The notes under the pieces were generated by a model, which had not been told where the DNA came from, did not search any database, and worked only from the letters and a program-made list of their open reading frames with translations. This document shows positions 6,428 through 11,747 of a stretch of 11,747 nt of DNA, one piece after another. Location of the stretch: assembly GCF_937889215.1 (NCBI RefSeq), contig NZ_CALBEX010000034.1, positions 1-11,747 on the forward strand. Reading direction: 5' to 3'. This DNA comes from an uncultured Limnohabitans sp. (GTDB lineage Bacteria > Pseudomonadota > Gammaproteobacteria > Burkholderiales > Burkholderiaceae_C). A program made the translations under genes and the position numbers. The stretch's first letter is position 1. Every line of letters begins with the position of its first letter.

Positions 6428-7394
6428 TCAACAAGGTGCCCACACGGCCGGCTGCGGCCGCGTGTGCCACGTCGGCCAGGTTGTCGCTGCCCAGTCCTTT
6501 GGACTTGGCCACGGCGTAGTCGTCGCACCATGCGCTTTGTTGGGCTTGTTGTGCCGGAGCGGCCACGGCCCAGGCGCGTTGCTGCAGCTCGGCGGGGCTC
6601 AGGCTTTCGGGGTTGATGAGCAGGCCTTGCTTCATCAGCAGCGGGTTGTGGCTGATAGCCTGAAACAGGTGGTGGTGTTCAGGCAAAGCTGCCAGCATCA
6701 GGGGCAGGCCCGAGATGTCGGAGTGGTGCGCCTGTACTGCCCGATCCACCGCACGGAAAAAGCGCTCTACCTCGCTGTCCATGCCGTCTTTCTTACCGCC
6801 TTGCCCATGGTGCATGGCCGAATGGCCAGCGCCCAAGCCGCCGTAAGATGACACCGAGCTGTGCGGCGCTTGTTGGCGATCGCTGCTGGTGTCGCTCGAA
6901 GAGCGCGGGACCTCGGGTGCCAAACTCACCGCTTCCAGACTGTCGCGGTTGCCCTCGAACAGTTGCACCTTGTGCAAGCTCAATGCCAGCACTTGGTAAC
7001 GCTCCACCGATTGCAAAAATTGCCGCAAGGGTTTGGTGTGAAAGCTGTCGGCCACCACGGCCAAATCGGCCACCGGTCTGGGCAACAAATAAATGCGAAA
7101 AAACTCAGCCGACCCCATCACCACCAGCCCGTCAAGGGTGTGCTCCCAAAACGCGTGGTCGTTTTCCAGCGCCTCAAAGGGCGCGATCAGGGCGTGGACA
7201 GCATCGGGCGCTTGGTGGTGGAGAGATGTTTTCAATGCGTCCACCAGATGGCGATAACGGATCGGGTCTTGTTGGTTGTTGGGGTGACTGCGGTGGGTGC
7301 CCATGTAGAGCGACAGGCAAGGCCGGGCCTTAGACGAAACGAGTTCTTCCAAACTAATGCTGGTGAGTGTGTGGGGGCTGTGGTGAAGTTGCAT
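6342..7394 (-). CDS. Bacterial archaeo-eukaryotic release-factor-like protein (baeRF family 3), frameshifted near 3' end
   Basis: As read, 350 residues; the last ~24 (after about residue 326) are out of frame. The N-terminal LSLYMGTHRSHPNNQQDPIR (27-46), the segment ALENDHAFWEHTLDGLVVM (75-93) and VADSFHTKPL (114-123) fit the baeRF/eRF1-like family, a bacterial branch related to archaeal and eukaryotic peptide release factors and to Dom34/Pelota. Between the first and second domains is a Gly/Ser/His-rich loop (165-204) containing HGQGGKKDG, followed by ERFFRAVDRAV (210-220). C-terminal residues 230-325 form the third domain up to AAAAGRVGTLLIEA (312-325). The family end TGRID...AERMPT...YR is present only in another frame (next entry). 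The start at 7394 has AAGGA 6 nt upstream. By inference it acts on ribosomes; this is supported by the HPF gene directly downstream but not demonstrated. Peptidyl-tRNA hydrolysis by this family is not established. Confidence 0.75.
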   Translation of the reverse strand: MQLHHSPHTLTSISLEELVSSKARPCLSLYMGTHRSHPNNQQDPIRYRHLVDALKTSLHHQAPDAVHALIAPFEALENDHAFWEHTLDGLVVMGSAEFFRIYLLPRPVADLAVVADSFHTKPLRQFLQSVERYQVLALSLHKVQLFEGNRDSLEAVSLAPEVPRSSSDTSSDRQQAPHSSVSSYGGLGAGHSAMHHGQGGKKDGMDSEVERFFRAVDRAVQAHHSDISGLPLMLAALPEHHHLFQAISHNPLLMKQGLLINPESLSPAELQQRAWAVAAPAQQAQQSAWCDDYAVAKSKGLGSDNLADVAHAAAAGRVGTLLIEAGPGRRAHRWHHRPNRLFQTRLPPGR

Positions 7395-7505
7395 GCAAAG
7401 TCCTTTTCAATGGCGTTGACACCTTGACGGCATGACCCGACCCGATTGGGGGGCGGTGTTCGCAACACCTGCAGATGGGCGTCAGGCCAAGGTATGAACG
7501 CAGTC

Positions 7506-7523
7506 TGCTCGGTGAACCGAGCA
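7506..7523. repeat. Perfect 7-bp inverted repeat, loop of 4
   Basis: TGCTCGG (7506-7512), TGAA, CCGAGCA (7517-7523). It lies about 112 nt upstream of the baeRF3 start, between it and the LapA-like gene. A second copy of the GGTGAAC core occurs at about 7545 (ACGGTGAACTGAG). It could be an operator for the baeRF3-HPF transcript or a leader hairpin. Confidence 0.35.
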
Positions 7524-7592
7524 CGGTCTGTGCTGCAACGAACGGTGAACTGAGCTCGGCCCTCGAACGGGCGTGTGGGGCGCATCTGGCAT

Positions 7593-7625
7593 GGCCAACG
7601 CGCGGCCCAGGGCGTTGGCCTGGGC
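7593..7625. repeat. Two overlapping, mutually exclusive stem-loops just after the LapA-like stop codon
   Basis: GGCCAACGC (7593-7601) pairs with GCGTTGGCC (7612-7620), and GCCCAGG (7605-7611) pairs with CCTGGGC (7619-7625). The arms overlap, so only one hairpin can form at a time. On the minus strand the structure begins directly after the TAA of the LapA-like gene (7626-7628). No T-run follows, so it is not a textbook intrinsic terminator. It may attenuate read-through into the baeRF3-HPF genes or protect an mRNA 3' end. Confidence 0.4.
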
Positions 7626-8147
7626 TTATCCCTGGTCTGTGAGCCGTGCGTGCGGCAATTGCCCTTGAACGACATGCACTTGTCGCTCAATGCGGTCTTC
7701 CATTTCGCCGATGCCGGCAGCCAGTCCGTTGTGGCTCTCGTCCAAGCGGGTCAGAACGGTTTGCTCCAGGGCGTCGATCCGTGCCCACAAAGCCTGGTGG
7801 TCTGTTTCCTCGCGTTGCAGTTGGGTTTGTTGCTGCGTTTGCAACCATTGGCGCAGTTCGGTAAAACGCGACTGCTCAGCCCGGTCGGCCAAAGCACGCT
7901 GCTCTTTGGCGTCTTTGGTGACTTGGCGCATTTCAATCAGATGGCCCGTTTGAAACAGCAGCATGGCGATCAGAAAAAAGCACAGCCCGACCACCAGAGC
8001 GCCCAGCAGCACCAGGCCAAGCGGCGCCTGTATTTCCGTCAGCCCCAGATGGATGGTGGTGGTGCGCATGATTTCCGCTTGGTTGAGTGCCGCAAACCCG
8101 GCCATCAGCAAGGAGCCCACGATGAGAATGACGGTGCGAATTTTCAT
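7626..8147 (-). CDS. LapA-like two-TM membrane protein with cytoplasmic coiled coil
   Basis: A 173-residue inner-membrane protein. Seen: hydrophobic helix 1 IRTVILIVGSLLMAGFAALN (3-22), a short polar linker, then PLGLVLLGALVVGLCFFLIAMLL (42-64), followed by a long charged, Gln-rich helix (72-155) with heptad-like patterning. The pattern of two membrane helices, PLGLVLLGALVVG at the start of the second, and a cytoplasmic coiled coil is that of LapA-domain (DUF1049) proteins; E. coli LapA takes part in control of LPS synthesis. No lapB-like TPR gene is next to it, so the same job cannot be assumed. The start at 8147 has AGGAGA about 7 nt upstream and is far better than the ORF start at 8453. 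It may be the first gene of the minus-strand set with baeRF3 (231 nt downstream) and HPF, though the hairpins in the gap may separate transcripts. Confidence 0.6.
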   Translation of the reverse strand: MKIRTVILIVGSLLMAGFAALNQAEIMRTTTIHLGLTEIQAPLGLVLLGALVVGLCFFLIAMLLFQTGHLIEMRQVTKDAKEQRALADRAEQSRFTELRQWLQTQQQTQLQREETDHQALWARIDALEQTVLTRLDESHNGLAAGIGEMEDRIERQVHVVQGQLPHARLTDQG

Positions 8148-8247
8148 GACAATGTCTCCTGATGATCCATGGATGAGGCCAAAGACCCTCGTGGGGACTT
8201 TGGCGGGCGAAGAGCAAGTTCGCGGGGTCTGCGCCGTTGTCTGCAGT

Positions 8248-8289
8248 CTATCGGTCACTCTGATCGAAGGCCAGCGCAATAACCGATAG
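8248..8289. repeat. Perfect 8-bp inverted repeat with 26-nt spacer
   Basis: CTATCGGT (8248-8255) and ACCGATAG (8282-8289) are exact reverse complements 34 bp apart from start to start, about three helical turns. It is roughly 100-140 nt upstream of the LapA-like start and about 100 nt before the TPP riboswitch, in the shared divergent promoter region. It could be a regulator's operator pair or chance. Confidence 0.3.
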
Positions 8290-8384
8290 TTCCAGTGTAA
8301 GTCCGAAGGCCACGACAGCTGTTGTTCGGCGCACAGACATGCGGTGTCGTTTGACTGAATGCCCTTTTGAGCCCCGAGGAGGCC

Positions 8385-8390
8385 TACAAT
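8385..8390 (+). promoter_or_regulatory. Possible -10 element for the thiBPQ transcript
   Basis: TACAAT stands about 7 nt before the first base of the riboswitch fold, where the transcript would be expected to begin. No good -35 lies at 17 nt; TTGACT at 8351-8356 is too far (28 nt) to be its partner. Confidence 0.35.
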
Positions 8391-8396
8391 CGCTGT

Positions 8397-8486
8397 CTTC
8401 ACCGGGGGTGCCTGGCCGTTCACAACGGCCGTGCTGAGACATACCCCTCTCACCTGATCTGGGTTGTGCCAGCGTAGGGAGCGTGA
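8397..8486 (+). promoter_or_regulatory. TPP riboswitch (thi-box)
   Basis: The conserved core is present in order: GGGGGTGCC (8404-8412 region), a variable P3 hairpin GGCCGTT-CAC-AACGGCC (8414-8430), CTGAGA (8434-8439), CATACCC, CCTGATCTGG (8454-8463), a short loop closed by CCAG, and CGTAGGGA (8473-8480). This is the thiamine pyrophosphate aptamer. It lies on the plus strand upstream of thiB with an 88-nt stretch between aptamer and start codon. High TPP is expected to reduce importer synthesis. The expression platform is unclear: the aptamer is far from the thiB ribosome-binding site (AAAGG near 8560), and a T7 run at 8523-8529 behind a weak AATCG/CGATT stem suggests that transcription termination may be used. 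Confidence 0.95.
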
Positions 8487-8500
8487 TGCAAATGCCCATC

Positions 8501-8529
8501 AATCGCCTTGTGCTCGATTCGGTTTTTTT
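8501..8529 (+). terminator. Weak stem followed by T7 run downstream of the TPP aptamer
   Basis: AATCG (8501-8505) and CGATT (8515-8519) can form a 5-bp stem with a 9-nt loop, followed after CGG by seven T (8523-8529). The stem is short and AT-rich for a terminator, but its place between the aptamer and thiB makes it a candidate expression platform. Confidence 0.25.
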
Positions 8530-8573
8530 GTTCATGCGCTGCGCTGGCTTGTGGACATGAAAGGCCATTTCGT

Positions 8574-9647
8574 ATGAAACGACATTTTTGGGCATGGGCC
8601 ATGGCGCTTGGCTTTGCAGGCCCTGCGCTGGCGCAAACAGCGCTCACAAACCCAACCCTTTTGCGCGTCATGACGCACAGCTCATTTGACCTGCCCAAAC
8701 CTTTGCTGTCTCGGTTTGAGCAAGAGGCCGGTGTGAAGCTGCAACTGATCAAAGGCGGCGATGCGGGCGAGATGCTCAATAAACTCATCTTGAGCCAAGC
8801 CGCGCCCGTGGCCGATGTGGTGTATGGCATTGACAACACCTTGCTGCCCCGCGCTTTGGCCAGCGGTATTTTGGCCCCGTTCCCCAGCGCCGCAGGTTCA
8901 GCCGCCCAACGCCCAGCCCAAGCGCGCATGGCCGATACGGCTGGTGCAGACGGTGCGGTGGGGGGCTTGGTGCCCGTGAATTACGGCTACGTGAACTTGA
9001 ACATCGACACCGCCTGGTTTGCCCAAAAAGGCCTGGCACTGCCCAAGCGTTTGCAAGACCTGAGCAGCCCGGCCTATCGAGACCTGTTGGTGGTGCCCAA
9101 CCCCGCCACATCGAGCCCGGGCCAAGCCTTCATGCTGGCCACTGTGGCTGGCTTGGGCGAGTCAGCTGCTTTTGATTGGTGGGCGCGCATGCGGGCCAAT
9201 GGTGTGAAGGTGGTCAAAGGCTGGAGCGAGGCTTACTACACCGAGTTCAGCCGCAACGGCGGCAGCCGCCCGATCGTGGTGAGCTACGCCACCAGCCCAG
9301 CGGCCGAGGTGTTTTACAGCAAGGAAAAAATCAGCACTTCACCCACCGCCAATGTGTTCATGCCGGCGGCTGTGTACCGGCAGGTCGAAGGCGCTGCCTT
9401 GCTGCAGGGCGCCAGCCCCACTGCACGCGCGGCCGGGGTGAAATTCATCGAATTTTTGCGCGCGCCCGCCGTGCAGCAAGCCCTTCAAACCAGCATGTGG
9501 ATGTACCCCGCCGAGCCAGGCACACCCCGCGATCCGGTGATGCAACATGCCCAAGAGCCCAGCAGCTTTGAGTCGCTGGCCCTGGCGGACCTGAAGTCGC
9601 AGGCGGGCCGCTGGCAGCAACGCTGGACACAGGTGGTGCTCAAGTAA
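8574..9647 (+). CDS. thiB: Thiamine ABC transporter, periplasmic thiamine-binding protein
   Basis: A 357-residue periplasmic solute-binding protein that captures thiamine (and its phosphates) and hands it to ThiP. Seen: a Sec signal peptide MKRHFWAWAMALGFAGPALA (1-20) with an ALA|Q cleavage site; LRVMTHSSFDLPKPLLSRFEQ (30-50); GGDAGEMLNKLIL (61-73) and ADVVYGIDNTLL (80-91), which closely match the GDAG-MLN and ADVV-G-DN blocks of ThiB; PVNYGYVNLN (134-143); PATSSPGQAFML (177-188); KGWSEAYYTEF (215-225); and VVSYATSPAAE (235-245). It is slightly longer than E. coli ThiB (about 327). The Met at 8574 directly starts the signal peptide and has AAAGG 9 nt upstream; GTG at 8508 would add 22 residues before it and is rejected. 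It is the first gene after the TPP riboswitch, and thiP follows after 32 nt. Confidence 0.93.
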   Translation: MKRHFWAWAMALGFAGPALAQTALTNPTLLRVMTHSSFDLPKPLLSRFEQEAGVKLQLIKGGDAGEMLNKLILSQAAPVADVVYGIDNTLLPRALASGILAPFPSAAGSAAQRPAQARMADTAGADGAVGGLVPVNYGYVNLNIDTAWFAQKGLALPKRLQDLSSPAYRDLLVVPNPATSSPGQAFMLATVAGLGESAAFDWWARMRANGVKVVKGWSEAYYTEFSRNGGSRPIVVSYATSPAAEVFYSKEKISTSPTANVFMPAAVYRQVEGAALLQGASPTARAAGVKFIEFLRAPAVQQALQTSMWMYPAEPGTPRDPVMQHAQEPSSFESLALADLKSQAGRWQQRWTQVVLK

Positions 9648-9683
9648 ATGGCGACATCGCACAACCGAGGCGCCAGCCTTTGA
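9648..9683 (+). other. Mini-ORF bridging thiB and thiP
   Basis: The thiB stop overlaps an ATG (TAAATG, with ATG at 9648) that reads MATSHNRGASL and ends at a TGA at 9681-9683. That TGA overlaps the TTG used as thiP start (9680-9682, TTGA). It is either a coupling relay that brings ribosomes to thiP or the true thiP N-terminus separated by one lost T in the CCTTTGACC run. Confidence 0.3.
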
Positions 9684-11344
9684 CCTCCGTCAGGGCACGC
9701 CAACGCCGTGCGGTGCTGTGGCTTGCCGCTGGCCCTGCGCTGTTTGTGTTGGCGCTGCTGGCTTGGCCAGTGGCACGGCTGTTGTGGCAAGGCCTGTGGG
9801 GTGAGCCCTTGGCGGGCATGCCGCTTGAGGACACCGGGCCCTGGTGGCTGGACGCGCACCTGCAGTGGCGCGTGGGCTGGACGCTGCTGCAGGCGCTGGC
9901 CACTTGTGTCGCTTGTCTGGTGCTGGGCTTGCCCATGGCTTGGGTGCTGGCCCGTTTGGACTTTGCAGGACGGCGGCTGTGGCAACGCGCCTTGATGCTG
10001 CCCTTTGTGGTGCCCATCTTGGTGGCAGCGCTGGGGGTGTTGTCCTTGTGGGGCCCGCGTGGCTGGCTGGGTGCGCCGTTGGCCCAAGCGGGCTGGTCGC
10101 TCGAAAGCAGCCCCTGGTTGCTGCTGCTGGGCAATTTGTTTTTCAACCTGTCTTTGGTGGTGCGCGCAGGCATGGACGGCTTGGCGCAAGTCAGTGCCCA
10201 GCGGGTGGCGGTGGCGCGCACCTTGGGGGCCACGCCGTGGCGGGTGTTTTGGCGGGTCGAATGGCCGGTGCTCGTGCCATGGCTGGTCTCGGCTTTGTGC
10301 CTGGTTTTTTTGTATTGCTTTACCGGCTTTGGCTTGGCCTTGGTGCTGGGCGGGCAGCGCTGGGCCACGGTCGAGGTGGAGATTTACACCCTGATCGCCC
10401 ATGAACTGGCACTGGGCCGCGCCGCCTCGCTGGCCGTGGCCATGTTGGCGCTGACTGGGGGTGTGGCCTGGGGCTATGCCTGGGTGGAGCGCCGCTTGGC
10501 CAGTTCTGCCCGCATCACCCCGGTGCTGCGCCGGCCCTTGCAGGGTCTGGCTGCTTGGGCTTGGTGGGGGTTGGCCTTGAGCACTTGGCTGCTGCTGTGT
10601 GGTGCACCCTTGCTGGCCTTGCTTTGGCAGGCCGTGCAGGCGGTGTTGCAGGGCCAAGGCGGGGCCGTGTTGGGCGAGGCGGACACTTGGCTGGCCTTGC
10701 GCAACACGCTGCAGTTCACCGCCATGGCGCTGGCGCTGGCCACGGGCCTGGGTTTGTTGCACGCGCTGGCGGGCCACGCGCTGGCGGGCCACGCGCTGCG
10801 GCGCTGGCCTCGCCTGGGTCTGGCTTGGCGCGCCAGTGCCTATGCACCCTTGGTGGTCTCACCCGTGGCCTTGGCCTTTGGCTTGTTGCTGTTGTACCCG
10901 CAGTGGCTGGCCAGTTTGCCGCTGTTGGTGGCGGCCTATGCTTTGCTGGCCTATCCGTTTGTGGCCAAGGCCCTGACCGGCGCGCTGGACGCTTTGCCCG
11001 ACGCCTATGCCCAAGCCGCCGCCACATTGGGTGCCCGGCCGGTGCGGGTGTGGGTGCGAGTGACTTTGCCATTGGTGGCACCCGCCTTGCGGCGGGGTAT
11101 GGCCTTTGCTGCGGCCACCATGCTGGGTGAATTTGCGGTATCTTTGCTGCTTTCGCGTCCCGAATGGCTGACCCTGACCACGCTGATCTACCAACGTTTG
11201 GGCCGGCCTGGCAGCGCCAACATGGATGCCGCGCTGGTGCTCTCGGCCATGCTCATGGGGCTGGCGCTGCTGGTTTTTTGGCTCATCGAAGGGCGCGGGG
11301 AACACCGCAGCGCCACCTCCCACCCGAACCCTCACCATGCTTGA
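9680..11344 (+). CDS. thiP: Thiamine ABC transporter, fused permease subunit
   Basis: A 554-residue inner-membrane protein with two fused binding-protein-dependent permease halves, as in ThiP (about 536 in E. coli), forming the thiamine channel with ThiQ. Seen: a basic start, then strongly hydrophobic helices from residue 11 onward (LWLAAGPALFVLALLAWPVA), and two EAA-type loops that dock the ATPase: MDGLAQVSAQRVAVARTLGA (165-184) continuing to VEWPVLVP, and LDALPDAYAQAAATLGARP (436-454) continuing to RVTLPLVAP. About a dozen membrane helices are apparent. The only start in frame is TTG at 9680, with GAGG 9 nt upstream; see the mini-ORF entry for the alternative. It carries a 15-bp tandem duplication (10763-10792). 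The stop overlaps the thiQ start by 8 nt, so translation is probably coupled. Confidence 0.92.
   Translation: MTSVRARQRRAVLWLAAGPALFVLALLAWPVARLLWQGLWGEPLAGMPLEDTGPWWLDAHLQWRVGWTLLQALATCVACLVLGLPMAWVLARLDFAGRRLWQRALMLPFVVPILVAALGVLSLWGPRGWLGAPLAQAGWSLESSPWLLLLGNLFFNLSLVVRAGMDGLAQVSAQRVAVARTLGATPWRVFWRVEWPVLVPWLVSALCLVFLYCFTGFGLALVLGGQRWATVEVEIYTLIAHELALGRAASLAVAMLALTGGVAWGYAWVERRLASSARITPVLRRPLQGLAAWAWWGLALSTWLLLCGAPLLALLWQAVQAVLQGQGGAVLGEADTWLALRNTLQFTAMALALATGLGLLHALAGHALAGHALRRWPRLGLAWRASAYAPLVVSPVALAFGLLLLYPQWLASLPLLVAAYALLAYPFVAKALTGALDALPDAYAQAAATLGARPVRVWVRVTLPLVAPALRRGMAFAAATMLGEFAVSLLLSRPEWLTLTTLIYQRLGRPGSANMDAALVLSAMLMGLALLVFWLIEGRGEHRSATSHPNPHHA
10763..10792 (+). repeat. 15-bp tandem duplication inside thiP
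   Basis: GCGCTGGCGGGCCAC occurs twice back to back (10763-10777, 10778-10792), followed by a partial third GCGCTG. It encodes ALAGH-ALAGH (residues 362-371) and keeps the frame. It lies at the end of a hydrophobic helix and start of a basic loop. Confidence 0.85.
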
Positions 11345-11747
11345 ACTGCGCCACCTCACCCACCATTGGCTTGGGCCCCAAGGCCAGCGCCAAACGCTGC
11401 TGCAAGACGTGAGCCTGCGCATCGAAGCCGGGCAAACCGTGGCTTTGCTGGGCGCATCGGGCAGCGGCAAAAGCACGCTGCTCAAAATTGTGGCAGGCCT
11501 GGAGTCGCCCGATTCGGGCCGTGTCTGGCTCGACGGCCAGGACATCACCGATTGGCCACCTGAAAAACGCCGCCTGGCCCTCATGTTTCAGGACTTTGCG
11601 CTGTTCCCGCACCTGAACCTGCAAGACAACGTGGCTTTTGGCTTGGTGGAGCAAGGCCTGAAACGGGCAGATGCGCGTGAACAGGCGCGTGCGCTGCTGC
11701 AGCGTTTTGGTCTCGGGGGGCGGGGCGCAGAACCCGTGGGCACGTTG
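11337..11747 (+). CDS. thiQ: Thiamine ABC transporter, ATP-binding protein, 3' end missing
   Basis: The first 137 residues of the ATPase that powers thiamine import, cut by the right edge. Seen: a start MLELRHLTHHWL, Walker A GASGSGKST (39-47), EKRRLALMFQDFALFPHLNL (76-95) with Q-loop Gln85, and NVAFGL (98-103). The window ends at AEPVGTL, where the LSGGQ signature would begin, so Walker B and the H-loop are not visible. The ATG at 11337 overlaps the thiP stop by 8 nt, and no separate ribosome-binding site is needed or obvious. The assignment as ThiQ rests on the fold plus position after thiB and thiP under the TPP riboswitch; by sequence alone it could be any MalK/PotA-like importer ATPase. 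Confidence 0.9.
   Translation, partial: MLELRHLTHHWLGPQGQRQTLLQDVSLRIEAGQTVALLGASGSGKSTLLKIVAGLESPDSGRVWLDGQDITDWPPEKRRLALMFQDFALFPHLNLQDNVAFGLVEQGLKRADAREQARALLQRFGLGGRGAEPVGTL

Noticed and set aside
8351..8390. TTGACT (8351-8356) with TACAAT (8385-8390) as a standard sigma-70 promoter
   Set aside because: The spacing is 28 nt, far above the usual 16-18; only the -10 is kept as a low-confidence feature.
8508..8573. GTG at 8508 as an alternative thiB start
   Set aside because: It would place a Cys-rich stretch before a clean signal peptide that starts at the Met at 8574, and it overlaps the presumed riboswitch expression platform.
9485..10792. 435-codon minus-strand open frame over thiB-thiP
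   Set aside because: Its product is rich in Gln, Pro, Arg and His with no domain, as expected from the antisense of a membrane protein; thiP with its two EAA loops is the true gene.
1..11747. CRISPR array, insertion sequence, tRNA or prophage attachment site
   Set aside because: No regularly spaced direct repeats, transposase-like protein, terminal inverted repeats or tRNA-like cloverleaf were seen on either strand.

Overview
The window looks like a chromosomal segment of a Gram-negative, GC-rich betaproteobacterium, most probably Burkholderiales and perhaps Comamonadaceae. This rests on the style of the proteins (LivG-type ATPase, a fluoroacetate-dehalogenase-like hydrolase, a ThiB/ThiP/ThiQ importer under a TPP riboswitch, a LapA-like membrane protein) and on the codon and GC bias. 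No species assignment is claimed. I see no transposase, integrase, tRNA, rRNA or CRISPR array.

Left part (1-4415). A LivG-type ATPase of a branched-chain amino acid/amide-type ABC importer is cut by the left edge, runs on the minus strand and apparently starts at TTG. Behind it, also on the minus strand, is a haloacetate/fluoroacetate-dehalogenase-like alpha/beta hydrolase with its whole active-site set recognisable. Divergent from it is a plus-strand pair: a zinc-free MDR (quinone/enoyl reductase-like) oxidoreductase and, 45 nt further on, an amidase-signature hydrolase resembling plant AMI1. The four genes from 917 to 5343 look like small-molecule catabolism, but nothing fixes a common substrate.

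Middle part (4438-8147, all minus strand apart from a small remnant). A putative Fe(II)/2-oxoglutarate oxygenase is convergent with the amidase. A 444-nt gap then holds what looks like a decayed, frameshifted small gene on the plus strand. Next comes a minus-strand series which, in transcription order, encodes a LapA-like two-TM coiled-coil protein (8147 to 7626), a bacterial archaeo-eukaryotic release-factor-like protein (baeRF family 3, 7394 to about 6230, with an apparent one-base frameshift near its 3' end) and an HPF/RaiA-type ribosome hibernation factor (6156 to 5788). The co-orientation of an eRF1-like protein with a hibernation factor is the most interesting feature of the window.

Right part (8385-11747, plus strand). 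A TPP riboswitch precedes thiB, thiP and thiQ (thiQ is cut by the right edge), together a thiamine/thiamine-phosphate ABC importer repressed when the cell is replete with TPP. The thiB-thiP junction carries an 11-codon mini-ORF whose stop overlaps the TTG start of thiP. The thiP-thiQ junction overlaps by 8 nt.

Several perfect inverted repeats sit in the intergenic spaces (792-829, 7506-7523, 7593-7625, 8248-8289) and are listed separately. Their functions are unknown.
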